Source: Lichtheimia corymbifera B2541
Taxonomy: Eukaryota > Mucoromycota > Mucoromycetes > Mucorales > Lichtheimiaceae
Reading direction: 5' to 3'
Assembly (NCBI GenBank): GCA_000697475.1
Contig: JNEU01000815.1
Coordinates: 1 to 64,000, forward strand
Length of the DNA stretch: 64,000 bases
The notes under the pieces: generated by a model
Database searches by the model: none
Told to the model about the DNA's origin: nothing
Seen by the model: the letters and a program-made list of their open reading frames with translations, nothing else
Made by a program: the position numbers and the translations under genes
Shown here: one piece after another, positions 1-11,183 of the stretch
Numbering within the stretch: position 1 is the stretch's first letter
Layout of the letters: each line of letters begins with the position of its first letter

Positions 1-597
1 TAATACTTCGCAATGAACAAACACCGCTTATCATATAGCATCATGCTTTCAATATGTAAAAACGTAAATGTGCCTGCATCTGGGATTGGCAAGCGTGGTC
101 GTGAAACCTCGATTGACAAGGTGCGCTCAACCACGACGAGCAATATTGTCCTATGAAAGAGCCCATGTTTCATTGTAAAGTTTAGGAGATAAATGCACTT
201 TCACGTTTTTACATATGCTGAAACCGTGATGCTATATGATAAGTGGTGTTTGTTCATTGTGAGTATTATGCAAATGAGCTGTGTTGCACAAGCACGCCCC
301 TACGCATCTTCTGCTCTATCACGGTCCAGCTACATCACAATGAACAAAGATCATCTAGCATATAGCATCACGGTTTCAGCATATGTAAAAACGTGAAAGT
401 GCATTTATCTCCTAAACTTTACAATGAAACATGGGCTCTTTCATAGGACAATATTGCTCGTCGTGGTTGAGCGCACCTTGTCAATCGAGGTTTCACGACC
501 ACGCTTGCCAATCCCAGATGCAGGCACATTTACGTTTTTACATATTGAAAGCATGATGCTATATGATAAGCGGTGTTTGTTCATTGCGAAGTATTAT
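1..597. repeat. Foldback palindrome 1 (about 260-bp inverted arms)
   Basis: Bases 1-262 are the reverse complement of 336-597, with a 73-base spacer at 263-335. The outer 236 or so bases of the two arms look identical by eye; mismatches cluster next to the spacer. The left arm probably continues beyond the window edge. There is no transposase and no credible ORF, so this resembles a MITE or foldback element. If transcribed it would fold into a long hairpin. Confidence 0.9.
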
Positions 598-1110
598 GCA
601 AATGAGCTGTGTTAGACAAGCACGCCCCTGCGCATCTTCCGCTCTATCAAGGCCAAGCTACTTCAGAATGAACACAAACCACTTGTCATATAGCATCATG
701 ATTTCAGCATATGTAAAAACGCAAAAGTGCATTTATCTCCAAACTTTACAATGGAACATGGGCTCTTCAGTCGAACAAAGTTGCTCGGCTGGGTGAAGCG
801 CATCTTGGGTGCAAGTTTCACAATCAACCTCGACGATCCTAGATTTCGCAATGTCAGCACCAGCCTGGCCGAAAAAAATTCAAGAGGTCGACCTCAAGTT
901 CAACTTTGGCTGGTGGTGACATTCGGTGAATCTGAGATCGGCCACGACGATCGTGAAACTTGCACCCAAGGTGCGCTTGACCCCAACGAGCAACTTTGTT
1001 CGATTGAAGACCCCACGTTTCATTGTAAAGATTAGAGATACATTCACGTTTATGCTTTTACATATGCTGAAACCGTGATGCTATATGGAAGGTGGTCTTT
1101 GCTCATTGTC
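591..1110. repeat. Foldback palindrome 2, diverged relative of palindrome 1
   Basis: Bases 591-665 repeat the spacer of palindrome 1 (263-335) in direct orientation, at an offset of 328. Bases 666-845 then form an inverted repeat with about 930-1110. The left arm is also a diverged direct copy of the right arm of palindrome 1 (shared blocks include the GCATATGTAAAAAC region and the ACTTTACAATG region). The two elements therefore come from repeated inverted duplication of one unit. The arms here are clearly less identical than in palindrome 1, so it is older or less recently converted. Confidence 0.8.
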
Positions 1111-2380
1111 AATCGCCTCTCTTATATTAGAGCCAAAGATGCGGAAGGACTTGAATGGTGTCACAAGCCCAGGGGCAGGAGTTGAATGGTCGATTCTATT
1201 GGTGGAAGGTGCATGATGGACATTTACCCCTATGTGCTTATAGTAAGGTCCGCCTTTGATAGCCCGTATGGCGCTTTTTTCAAGTTGATCACGATATGGT
1301 CAATAAGCCAAAAATGATCACTGCATCCGAAAGAATCTTGTTTGAAAGCAGGTGAAGCGTGAGGCGTATTCCCAGGATGATTTTATTCTAGCTGACAGCA
1401 GCAGACAATGACTATTGACGCCAATTATGAAAGGCTTTTAGCATTACAAGGATGCTTTTCGATGCGCTGACCATTTCTGAAATATTAACCATACCATGTT
1501 TGATTGTACAATCTTTAAGTATTAATACGAGTGATCTCCTTATCGATGGGAGCGTGATTGGTAGCACATGTATGCAAAGTGAAGGACTTTTTTATTATTG
1601 AGGGCAACATCGAGCATACTAGGAAAAGAATGCTTCAGAATGGATTGAGTGAAAAAAAAGGCTGATGCTTAGCTGTTGTTGGATCATCATTATCATGGTA
1701 AAGTATAAAATGACACACACTCTTTTGCTATACGTGAGGATCATTCATTTTATTTACGTGATTCTATTATTGCCTATCATGAAGATGAGGATGAGGATGG
1801 TTGGTGTTTGAGTCGATGGTGTGTGTGGAGAGTGATTGAGTGGCCTCAGTGTAATAGCAGTGGGAGATTTAAAATTGGGAACAGCAGCTCCACGGCTTGA
1901 GACGACGCTTCTTTTCCTTTTTATCCCTCCTCTGCTTTTATCCCCAATTCACGACATCCCGATCGAGGTAATGTATTATAAAAGAGTGCTGTTGTTGGTT
2001 GCGATGTATTAATGTAGTTCTGAACAGGCGTACTCAAGTGTGTCCAAGTGCTGAGAAATGAGCGTGGTGGGTGGTTGGCTATAGCCCTGGCGTTATCGTT
2101 GCTTTCTCTTGTTCGTTGCTATTCCCGCTCTACGCTTGGTGTCAACAGGTACATTCAAAGCCCAATGTTGCAGCTGAACTGGATCCATTGACGTGTTAGT
2201 TTGTATAGAGGGCAAGTTCGGTTTCAAGACGTTGGCTCCTTTGGCGTTTTGTTTCGGCTCAACAACATCACACCATGGTTTTTCGGTTTCCAGTAACCAC
2301 CAACAAAGGGTCTTTGTGTATATGGAAAAGGCAAGTGCAATGAAAAAGGCGTTTATTGTATATGTGTGCTAATAATGAAT
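1111..2380. other. Non-coding stretch
   Basis: I see no ORF with protein-like composition, no tRNA and no clear repeat in this 1.27 kb. It is AT-rich with short poly-T and poly-A runs and separates the palindromes from the orphan-gene region. Confidence 0.5.
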
Positions 2381-2384
2381 TGTA

Positions 2385-2460
2385 TAGACTTCTTTTGGTC
2401 AGGCTATGCAACTTGAAGGCATCATCATATCTTTGGGTTCGACTCCCAGCCTGTATCAAG
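2385..2460 (+). other. tRNA-like relic (B-box only)
   Basis: The segment TGGGTTCGACTCCCA at about 2440-2454 is a perfect T-arm with a polymerase III B-box. TTGGTCAGGCTA at about 2395 resembles an A-box. No acceptor stem or anticodon stem can be closed, so this is a tRNA pseudogene or a tRNA-derived (SINE-like) head. It lies just upstream of a dispersed repeat that begins near 2477, which would fit a SINE, but this is weak. Confidence 0.25.
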
Positions 2461-2476
2461 TGGGCGCTGCGTCGCT

Positions 2477-2722
2477 CTACAGGGCATACTTATGTCACCT
2501 TTCAAGTGGCAGGTGAATCTATCAGCTATGATTTTCCATCACTTCGGCTCGGTGCTCCAAGATGCTTGGCCACTTTTTCAGTTTGATCATGACAACAATT
2601 CCCACGCCCACTCACATATGAACAAGGCTCTTTGCACCAACACTATCATGCACCCTTTCTTTCTACTTGTATTCATATCATGATCAATGGCCTTTGGTAA
2701 GTCCCAAGGATAATCTTTATGT
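2477..2722 (+). repeat. Dispersed repeat R, copy 1
   Basis: This block, starting near GGCATACTTATGTCACC and ending near TTTTATGT, recurs in reverse orientation at 26186-26455 with scattered substitutions and small indels. It abuts the 5' end of the truncated orphan-gene copy and replaces the exons that should lie there. No coding capacity is evident. The shared TTTGGTAAGT near its end resembles a splice donor, so it may derive from an exon. Confidence 0.7.
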
Positions 2723-3853
2723 ATGTGCTCACATTCACCCAACATATAGGGGTGAACGATCCAGTAAAGCCAGTTCGCACCGTATGAATCAAGCTCGATG
2801 TCTTGCAAAAAGGTTGGAAGCAAGGTGGATACGCTTTTTTATCACGGTCTACAAGAATACGGAACGGCAGAAGCAGGGCGTACCACAGACACACAAAACA
2901 GCAAGGCGTTGGTCGAGGCTGGCATCAAATGCCCAAAAGCTCTCAAAGACATGCTGTGCGAACTTGTGAATCACGCGCCATCCAAAATAAGAGCCATCCG
3001 CACCCGTGCACTGGTGTTTTCAGGTAATAATTCTTCACTACTGTATTGACAATGGCAATCTAAAAAGTTAAATTAAGGTCTAGAAATGAACCGCCTTATC
3101 ATGGAGGATCCACCCCAAGGTTAAGCTCTGTCGCGTCAGCAGACTGATAAGATGGTTCCAATATCCGACTTGCCCAGAACGCTTTATATATCAGTTGACA
3201 CCAATTCTACAAGCGGTATATGATGCAAAAATATTAATGGAGCAAGTGCAGCGGGAACTTGGCAAGGAAACTGGATCAAGATTTATCCCATATGGGTCTG
3301 GAAATGAACCGCCTTATCATGGAGGATCCACCCCAAGGCTACGCTATGCCGCGTGAGCAGACTGTCAAGATGGCTCCAGTACCCGGCTTGCCCAGAACGC
3401 TTTATATACCAGTTGACGCCAATCTTACAAGTGGTATACAATGCAAAGAAATCAATGGAGCAAGTGCAGCGTGAACTTGGCAAGGAAACTGGATCAAGAT
3501 CTATCCCATATGGTCTGGAAATGAACCGCCTTACCATGGAGGATCCACCCCAAGGCTAAGCTATGCCGCGTGAGCAGACTGTCCAGATGGTTCCAATACC
3601 CGGCCTGCCCAGGACGCTTCGTATACCAGTTGACGCCAATCTTGCAAGTGGTATACAATGCAAAGAAATCAATGGAGCAAGTGCATCGTGAACTTGGCAA
3701 GGAAACTGGCCCAGGATTCATTACGTATGGAGATGAAGATTCGCTAATCATACCTCCCATGTTTTAATCCTGTCATTGCCAGCAACAAGAAGCGTGAGAC
3801 GTCCATGGATGCTCCCCATCTCGAATTCTAGCAGCACATATTGTATATAGGCC
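2718..3853 (+). pseudogene. Truncated, disabled copy of the orphan family gene
   Basis: This is an inverted, damaged duplicate of the 3' half of the minus-strand gene at 4392-6295. Homology begins inside the intron before that gene's seventh exon and runs past its stop codon. The equivalent of exon 7 (2753-3020) has lost about 20 bases near 2805, causing a frameshift relative to the intact copy. The terminal exon occurs three times in tandem (units at 3077, 3295 and 3512). Every unit carries a 1-base insertion before the GCCGCG motif, and the first and third gain an in-frame TAA at that point. All 5' exons are missing and repeat R lies in their place. It cannot encode the family protein. Confidence 0.8.
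3077..3850 (+). repeat. Tandem triplication of a terminal exon (unit 217-218 bp)
   Basis: Three head-to-tail copies start with GGTCTRGAAATGAACCGCC at 3077, 3295 and 3512. The first two units are 218 and 217 bp; only the third continues to the C-terminal end of the ancestral exon. The units are very similar, so the amplification is younger than the split from the intact gene opposite. Confidence 0.85.
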
Positions 3854-4269
3854 TATATCTTTACTTTGTTTCCCAGTTCTTGCATGTCCACCAGCTTGTT
3901 CACGAATAATAAAATTTAGGCATCGAGTCGAATGATAGCTGCATACTGTTCATGGCTTTAAACGTATTTGTTTATATGGCACTGAATTGCTCACAACAGC
4001 ACATACAATTAATTGCATTCATGCATTCGCTACACACTTGCAGCCAGACACAAAATCAATGTATCCTGTGCAGGACAATTATTCTTCTGGTTGTTGGCAG
4101 CTTGTTGCTGGATTCTTAGTATCTCCCGTATTTAATAGCACATACACAACGTAGAACCATTATTACTGTATAGCTTGCAGTCGGCATACACTGGAATCAG
4201 CAATGTTATTTGTTGGGTTTGTGGTGTGTATATGTGCAAAATGGTAAAAGGGATGAGAAAGAAGGGAAA

Positions 4270-4384
4270 CAAGATAAAGATATACAAGATAAAGATATGC
4301 AAGATAAAAGATATACAAGATAAAAGATATACAAGATAAAAGATATACAAGATAAAAGATATACAAGATAAAAGATATACAATA
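4270..4384 (+). repeat. Tandem repeat, 15-16 bp unit, about 7 copies
   Basis: The unit is AAGATAAAAGATATAC; the earliest two copies lack one A. The array ends only 8 bases beyond the stop codon of the minus-strand orphan gene, so it lies in that gene's 3' UTR or terminator region. It sits at the inner border of the inverted duplication (2718-3853 against 4377-5110). Confidence 0.9.
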
Positions 4385-4391
4385 TGTGTTG

Positions 4392-6295
4392 CTACAATTC
4401 AAGATGGGGAGCATCCGCCGATGTCTTACGCTTCTTGTTGACAATGACAGGATTAAAACATGGAGGTATGATTGGCGAATCTTCATCTCCATACGTAATG
4501 AATCCCGGGCCAGTTTCCTTGCCAACTTCCTGCTGCACTTGCTCCATCGATATCTTTGCATTATATACCACTTGCAAGATTGGTGACAATTGGTATATGA
4601 AGCGTTCAGGGCAGGTCGGGTACTGGAGCCATCTCGACAGCCTGCTCACGCGGCATACATAGCCTTGTGGTGAATCCATGATTAGGTGGTTCATTTCCAG
4701 ACCTAATTTAACTTTTTAGCCTGCCATTGTCAATACAGTAGTGAAGAATTATTACCTGAAAACACCAGAGCATGGGTGCGGATGGCTCTTATTTTGGACG
4801 GGGCGTGGCTCACCAGTTCGCACAGCATGCCTTTGAGAGCTTTTGGGCATTTGATGCCAGCCTCGAGCAACGTTTTGCTGTTTTGTGAATCGGTTATACA
4901 CCCAGCTTCTGCCATTCCATATTCTTGCAGATCATGGTAAAAAAGGGAATCCACCTTGCTTCCGACCTTTTTTCTATCCATGGGCAGCACTGCTGCAAGG
5001 CATCGAGCTTGGTTCATTCGGTGGGAACTGGCCTTGCTTGATCGTTCGCCCCTATATGTTGAGTGAATGTGAGCACATACAATTGAGCTTAATGGATATA
5101 ACAGCTTACGTTGTGACACTGATCACCGAGCCATCATAGCAATAATCGACTAAAGACCACACCCTTTTCATCAAATCGGCTTCGCTTCTATCCTCCCTGA
5201 AGTACTCGTAGAAATACAAGTCTAGCCCTCGCGTAACACATCCATGTACCCAGTGCAAATCCCGTTGCTTCAATGGATGGAAATGATGGCGTGTTGAGCG
5301 TTCATATAGTTGTTCAAGATCGTGCTAGGACGTATAAAGTTCTGTTACTGGTATGATTCATTAGATAAGTATGACAATGCCTACCATGCCTTCATATGAT
5401 TTCACGTAGTTTTGGACATCACTAGGAAGCGTATTGACGGCTGGGAGATTCATCGTGCGGATTTCCTTGATTTCCTCATTTGTGAAGTAGTTGGCCCAGA
5501 TCTTGTCGGTAGGATCCAGAATTAAAGAGCAGCAAGGACTGTATAAGCAGCTGGGTCAATAACATGATTTCAATGAAAAGGTTTCAAAGTCGATAACTTA
5601 CTGCTCATATGCACATGTGTTCGCTAGTCGTGCCATTGTCAACTCCACTTTTTTCCCTGTAGACAAAGTCCACATTTTTTCTTTGTCAAGGCGATCGTAC
5701 ATTGCCATTATTGCTTGCTTGTCGGAAGGGCTGAGCTTTTTTTGAGTGCTTTCTGAGGTGGATGTCGATGTAGTAGAGGAAGAGCTGGTGCTGTGGATAA
5801 TAGACGCAGTTGAACGCGTTTCAGCAGTTTCAGGCGTGTTCCCTGGCGAGAGAATGTTAATTATATCTCCCATGTCTGGCTGTTTGAATACTCACGTTCA
5901 TCGTCAATAACAGTATTGATGCTGACCTCTTCCTTCGCATTGATTGCGTTTTCAATATCTTTCCATGATGGTTCGCCTGCCTATAAACGGAGAGTTAGGA
6001 CATCACAATCCAGCTACTGCAGAAGAACACGTACCAGATCCACATTCAAATATCTAGCACATGATCTAACGCGTTTCGTCCAGATATCTTTGTAGCTCGT
6101 AACCGGGTCAGAGAGTGGAACACTCGCTACGATAACCTCGCTAAGCTCTTTCACGACGTCACTTAGTTGCACTGGTGACGATTTGATCTTGAGCTGTTCG
6201 ATGATGGGGCATATGACTGGAAGTTGTTAGTTACTTCATGCTACCACCAGGGACTCATCCCTACCTTCTTTATGTTTAACGTTGAGATCTGTCAT
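4392..6295 (-). CDS. Orphan multi-copy family protein, apparently intact (504 aa)
   Basis: Eight exons join in frame: 6295-6265, 6216-6035, 5980-5896, 5842-5602, 5538-5385, 5324-5110, 5051-4756, 4702-4392. All introns are GT-AG and 49-63 nt long. No known domain or catalytic motif is visible. There is a Ser/Thr-rich stretch at about residues 105-130. The C-terminal half is dense and probably globular, with blocks such as RSEADLMKRVWSLVDYC, SKASSHRMNQARC, LEAGIKCPKAL and VCRVSRLSRWLQYPTCPERF. From memory, proteins with the same block order are numerous and uncharacterised in Mucorales genomes. A broken inverted copy lies immediately downstream. The start ATG follows a stretch without clear promoter motifs. 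Function is unknown; I cannot separate a host gene from the cargo of a mobile element. Confidence 0.75.
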
Positions 6296-6592
6296 CTTCA
6301 ATCTCCATATAGCACCAAGGCAGCGTATATATCCAAGGGGCACGTATATCACCAGGGAAACGTATACCACCAAGGCAACGCTACAATATATTGATGGCTG
6401 CGCATTAATTCAGTAGTAAGTGGTCACATTCAGCAACAGAAGCTCACTAATTTGGGTGATATCAACCTTAAGTGGTGACGAGGCTCGCATATAAAACAGC
6501 ATGATTGGACTTAAACTATGTAACATGAAGACATCTGTGTATTTACGTGGCACAAGAATGAGATATGCGGCATGTATTGTATGATAAGGAAT

Positions 6593-9500
6593 TTACAAGG
6601 TAGCGGGGGAGTTGATATAAGTGTTGTATTCATTTATGAGCCTTTGTAATTGTCGATTGGTGCCTACAAACGACATGATTAATATACATCAAGTATAGAT
6701 ACACTTTTTACTTACCGAGTAAAGGAAGGATATCCCTTAAGAGATCTTGCTTTGATAATGAGTCCTATCGTGTAATATGGTAAGCCGGTATGATCCTCGT
6801 TAATGTATCTATATGCATACCATCACTGTTGGCTCCCAATGTCTTCCATCCACGCACCTATACAAAGCGTATTAGTGAATAAGTCATTCGACTTAAAATC
6901 TTGTACTTACGGTAATAACGGTGGGCCAATAAGCCAATGGCAAAGTTCTTTGACCTTTTCTTGAGCATTTTCTGCAGAGAGCTTCTTTGCATAGATCTTG
7001 AGCCATTGTCGGTATTCTGATTTTGAATTCAGCAAAGCAGCTACTGCTAGTTGAATCTGCACCAGGATTATGTCAATGATCAAGCACGTCATAAAAGATC
7101 CAATTGCGCACACACGTACCTCGATATGACTTAGAGTAATTGTGCCTACAGCTTCCTTATTGCCTTCCACAAAGTTGAGCATGACCTTGCCGATAGGATC
7201 CAGCCCACCATTCAATGTCATTGCAGCAGACAACCATCCTAGTGGATAATCGCTTGGATGGCCCAAGGACGAGTTCCAGAACTCAGAGACAATGTACCAA
7301 GCATCGCTAATACGCAGCCAAACTTTCATGCCGGGATGATATGTAAATGCTTGCTGATAATTGGTGATCACGAGTGGTAAGCCATTCTTTTGTATCCGCA
7401 CGTCCTTGATCTTGGGTGTATCCTTGTCACCATCTTCACCATCCTCTTCTTCTTCGTCCTCTTCTTCCTCATCCTCCTCATCTTCATCTTCATCCAATGA
7501 ACCCGGTATTTGTGCCACTCGTAATAAGGGTGCTATAGATACGCCATCGAGTCGACTTGATAACTTGGATACATCCCATGTGTAGAGCAATCCAGTTGCA
7601 GTAAGGCACACAAGCCAAGGATCCGAACATCGCAACAACACAATGGTGCTTTCCAATACAATAGGTGGAAGTATCCTAAATCAAATTGGGATCAATAATG
7701 GGGATGCCAGCATCACGTGAAAAACACCATACCTGCGACCTGTGGATGAGTATAAATGTACACTTCCATCTTCGCATGCTGCTGCATAAAATTCGTGACA
7801 GCCGCCCATGAGCATAATTGCACTTGGAAGATAATCATGCCATAATTTTTTGCCATGCGAACTGACGGATAACCGCGCACAATCCCATGTCGTCGATGCT
7901 GATGTGTTGTTTGTTACTGTATCTATTGATCCCATGTGTGAGATCGTCATTGCCTTAAAGAAAAAACAAGATCCTACTTACTATGATTGTCACATTCCAT
8001 AAGAATCGCTTTGTTTTGCTTGTCATTCCCGCGTGGCGTCCATACGAAATTGGCTCGGATCTTTGGTACGCCTAATCTCACTTGGCTTCTTGCTGCAGCT
8101 GGTGGAAGTAGTGCAGAGTCGATCCATGCCGGTCTCTTGCGTGGAGGTGTACCTTGATCCACTTCCATGGGCTCACGCTTGTTACCCGCCACCACGGACC
8201 CGATGCCAGAAGCTGGTATATTGGATTCAGGGAAATCGTAGGTAATCCCATCCACCCACCTAACAACATTGGCTGCAGGTCTTGCTTCCACAATACCAGT
8301 ATGCTATATAATCCCATGTTTAAGTAAATAATCCTTATATATATCCAGCGTCATACTTTACCTGAGTAGATTGGACCTTTGGTGATGCGGGTCGAGGACC
8401 AGGTGAAACTGCAGATGAGGATGATCGAATAGTCACTGGCTTGATACGTCGTTTTCCATCCTTGCCAACGGTTACAGTTTGCTGAAGTACTGTGGGCTGA
8501 TTTGAAGACGACGAAGTAAAATCAGCATCAGCAGGGCGAGAGGGTTGTGTTGTAGTAGTCGATGAATTTTCTCCTTGTGTGGTAGTGGTGGTAGTAGTAG
8601 TAGTATTGGCTGCTGCTGCTGTGGTGGTGGTGGTGGTTGATGATGATGATGATGTCTTGTCTGGTAGCTGGCCATTGGGTGTTGGTAAAGTCTCGGTTGT
8701 TTCCCCCATCAAATCAGCAAACCGTCTTGCTGTTGTAGGCTTGGGTTGCTTTGCGTTTGTATCCTCAATATCCAATTGCAACGTGCTCTCAGGAAGTTGG
8801 CTGCTTTCACTGTTGTATCCAAAGGCTGCTAGTTGTCGTAACTAAAAGAGAACATGAATGCATGAAAAATATATAAGGATACTCGCTTTGCTTACCACTT
8901 GATCCTCAGGAGCAATCTGCTCTGAAAATTCTGGTAGACGTATGCAAGCTACCGTGCCGTCATGTGCGCATGCAAATAATGCTTGGCCATCTGGTGTCCT
9001 ATACATTCAAATCAGTATCCCTTGTTTCCATTGATGATTCCAATAGCACACATACCACGATAAATCATATACATTTCCTTCAAAGATATCGGTTGCCACA
9101 GCGAGTGGTCTTTCAAATTTGGTTGTCCATATAGAGATACTTCGATCTTGGCCGCCCAAGGCACATACAGTTGATAAATGCTCACTGCTCTTTTCAGCTG
9201 GATTCTCGCCATTTTCGCCGAGGTAGAACAAGTGCGGATTGAAAGACTAAAATAATGCGTTGAGTAAGGCCACCATAATCCCTTACATACTCCATCCACT
9301 TACAGCGACTTCAATGGGACATTTATGTCCAACAAGAGATACATCAGCGACCCATTCTTCTCGAGAGATGATAGCAGCAACACAGTGTGCTCCATTGGTG
9401 GCGTTGGCAGTGACAATTTGAGTCCCAGTAGGTGCCCAGCTATATGACTCATAAGTTTATCTTGTTGGAAAGTAAAGTAAAGGGATGATCTTACCTTGGA

Positions 9501-10611
9501 CGACGGAAGAAAGTTGTGCTGGGAGCATTAATAAAGGGAGCTCTGATTTCTTGTTCGACGTTCCAATCGGATATCCTCCAAATCTTGAGCATTTTGTTAT
9601 CGTACTATAACATATATTAATATATTATGAAGGATCCCATTACGCGTTAAATACCTGGGCTGCAATGAATTTTCCAACTGGATCCCAAGTAATACCCTTG
9701 ACAAAGCCGCCTTGTTGTTCGATACGTCTTACTTGATCTACCATTGAAGGGCGATTAGATAATGCATCATGCCACAAAATTTCTTGTGTTACCAAAGGTT
9801 GTGCCATTCCAGACAATGACTGAGCCATCCACGCTGCCTGATGCAAGATACACATTATCCCTTGACCATGCAAGATCTTGTACGTCTATATTTAAGCTTC
9901 CACATTAATACGTTGTATTTGGGTCCCTTTGAACACACTACTTGCCCGAATCATGTCCACGAAGATATTGTTTGGGTCGCCACGTTTCGTAATTGACTTC
10001 CGAACTACCAAAGACTGTGGTTGCAAAGGATTCCCTAAGAGATGGATGGGCATGGTGTTGGTTGGCATAGGGACACATTTGATGTTGATTCCTTACCCTT
10101 CTGATTCCCAAACAATGATGACATTGTCATTGTCAGAGCTAGAAGCAAGATATCGACCTTCATTGTTTGACCAACGTACACAAAGAACGGCACCTAAAAG
10201 AGGGAAAAGGGGTTGGATCTGTCAACAAAAGGGAGAGGTGTATGTATGTATGTATGTTTCGCATACCGCTGTGCCTAGCCAACGTGCAAAGAAGCTTATG
10301 GCAGTCGGGATTGCTCTCTGCAGTTTCGTCGAAAATGGGGTCTGTGTTCCAGATCCGGACCGTGGTGTCTATGCAAGGTTGTGTGTGAGCAAGACGAGTT
10401 GAAGAAACAAGCGATAGAACACACCTAAACTTCCAGTAGCGATGCGCTTGCCGTCAGGATGGACATGAATAGAATAAATGGCCGGTTTTACACCTTTTTC
10501 TCGTTCTGCTGATAGATGGAGTGTGTGAATAGAGTGGTCGTGTATGGGGTGTTGTGAATGGTGTTCAAAGTTACCGGCATGAGAGATCCAGTGCGGCTTT
10601 GAAATGATCAT
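6593..10611 (-). CDS. HIR1: HIR1/HIRA histone H3-H4 chaperone, WD40 subunit (1013 aa)
   Basis: Eighteen exons close in frame: 10611-10425, 10368-10267, 10193-10097, 10034-9946, 9885-9793, 9737-9655, 9604-9495, 9439-9304, 9246-9056, 8998-8896, 8841-8362, 8303-7982, 7922-7733, 7675-7120, 7056-6911, 6857-6821, 6764-6716, 6663-6593. The N-terminus MIISKPHW and HPDGKRIATGS match the HIRA start. WD repeats include DTTVRIW, NVIIVWES, GSVIVWNG, LKIWR and SISIW. A Ser/Thr-rich linker follows (exon 11), then the Hira C-terminal domain (CEDGSVHLYSSTGRR, LPPIVLE) and the terminal QDLLRDILPLLG helix typical of HIRA. The protein acts in the nucleus, depositing histones independently of replication and repressing histone genes. 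The intron at 9886-9945 needs a GC donor. An acidic run lies near residues 780-800. Confidence 0.95.
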
Positions 10612-11183
10612 GATGCACGCAGACTGGTGGAAGGGTAGTAGTGGTAGTAAGTGGTAGTAGGTCGCGCGTATTGCCGCGTCTGCGAAAAAAGAGTCAAGGT
10701 CTTTTCCACCAGCGCTTGTTGTGAAATTTATTTGCCAATGGAGTGGAGTAGCCCATTCTGTAGTAATAGTAGAGAGTGATAATATCTATATCAATGGACT
10801 CAATGCTTAAAATGACCTTTGTCCCTAATGCAGGAACGCTCCCGGCTTGGTATCACAAGAGACAATGATACCATGGATCATGGTCTCATCCAGAGATGCA
10901 TTGATTTCATTATTTAAATATTCCATTTGTATTTCATTATTTGATTTCGTACGGAGAACCAGCTGTTGGGTTGATGCGTGAGCAGCGCTCTCTATATCAC
11001 TCCTCCCCTTTATCTCTTTCCGCGGTTGAACATTGTCCCGAACCTGTGATAACCTCCCCCATTTATAGCCATGGCACATATCTCCATGTGAAATCCAAAT
11101 GGTTGGATCACCATACCATCCTGTCAACTGCAAAAAAGGGTATGTGTATTGTTTATTTCGACAAAAAGGGTGGATCAATATGA
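10612..11183. other. Spacer between HIR1 and the ankyrin gene
   Basis: This holds the HIR1 promoter (minus strand) and the 3' UTR of the ankyrin gene. A 120-codon minus-strand frame at 10825-11187 overlaps the ankyrin stop codon, but has no recognisable motif and I do not call it a gene. Confidence 0.5.

Noticed and set aside
4270..4384. CRISPR-like array
   Set aside because: The 16-bp units are directly abutting with no spacers; this is a simple tandem repeat in a eukaryotic genome.
8472..8845. Overlapping frames with poly-Val/Asp or His/Pro runs
   Set aside because: Shadows of the Thr/Ser-rich HIR1 linker in other frames.
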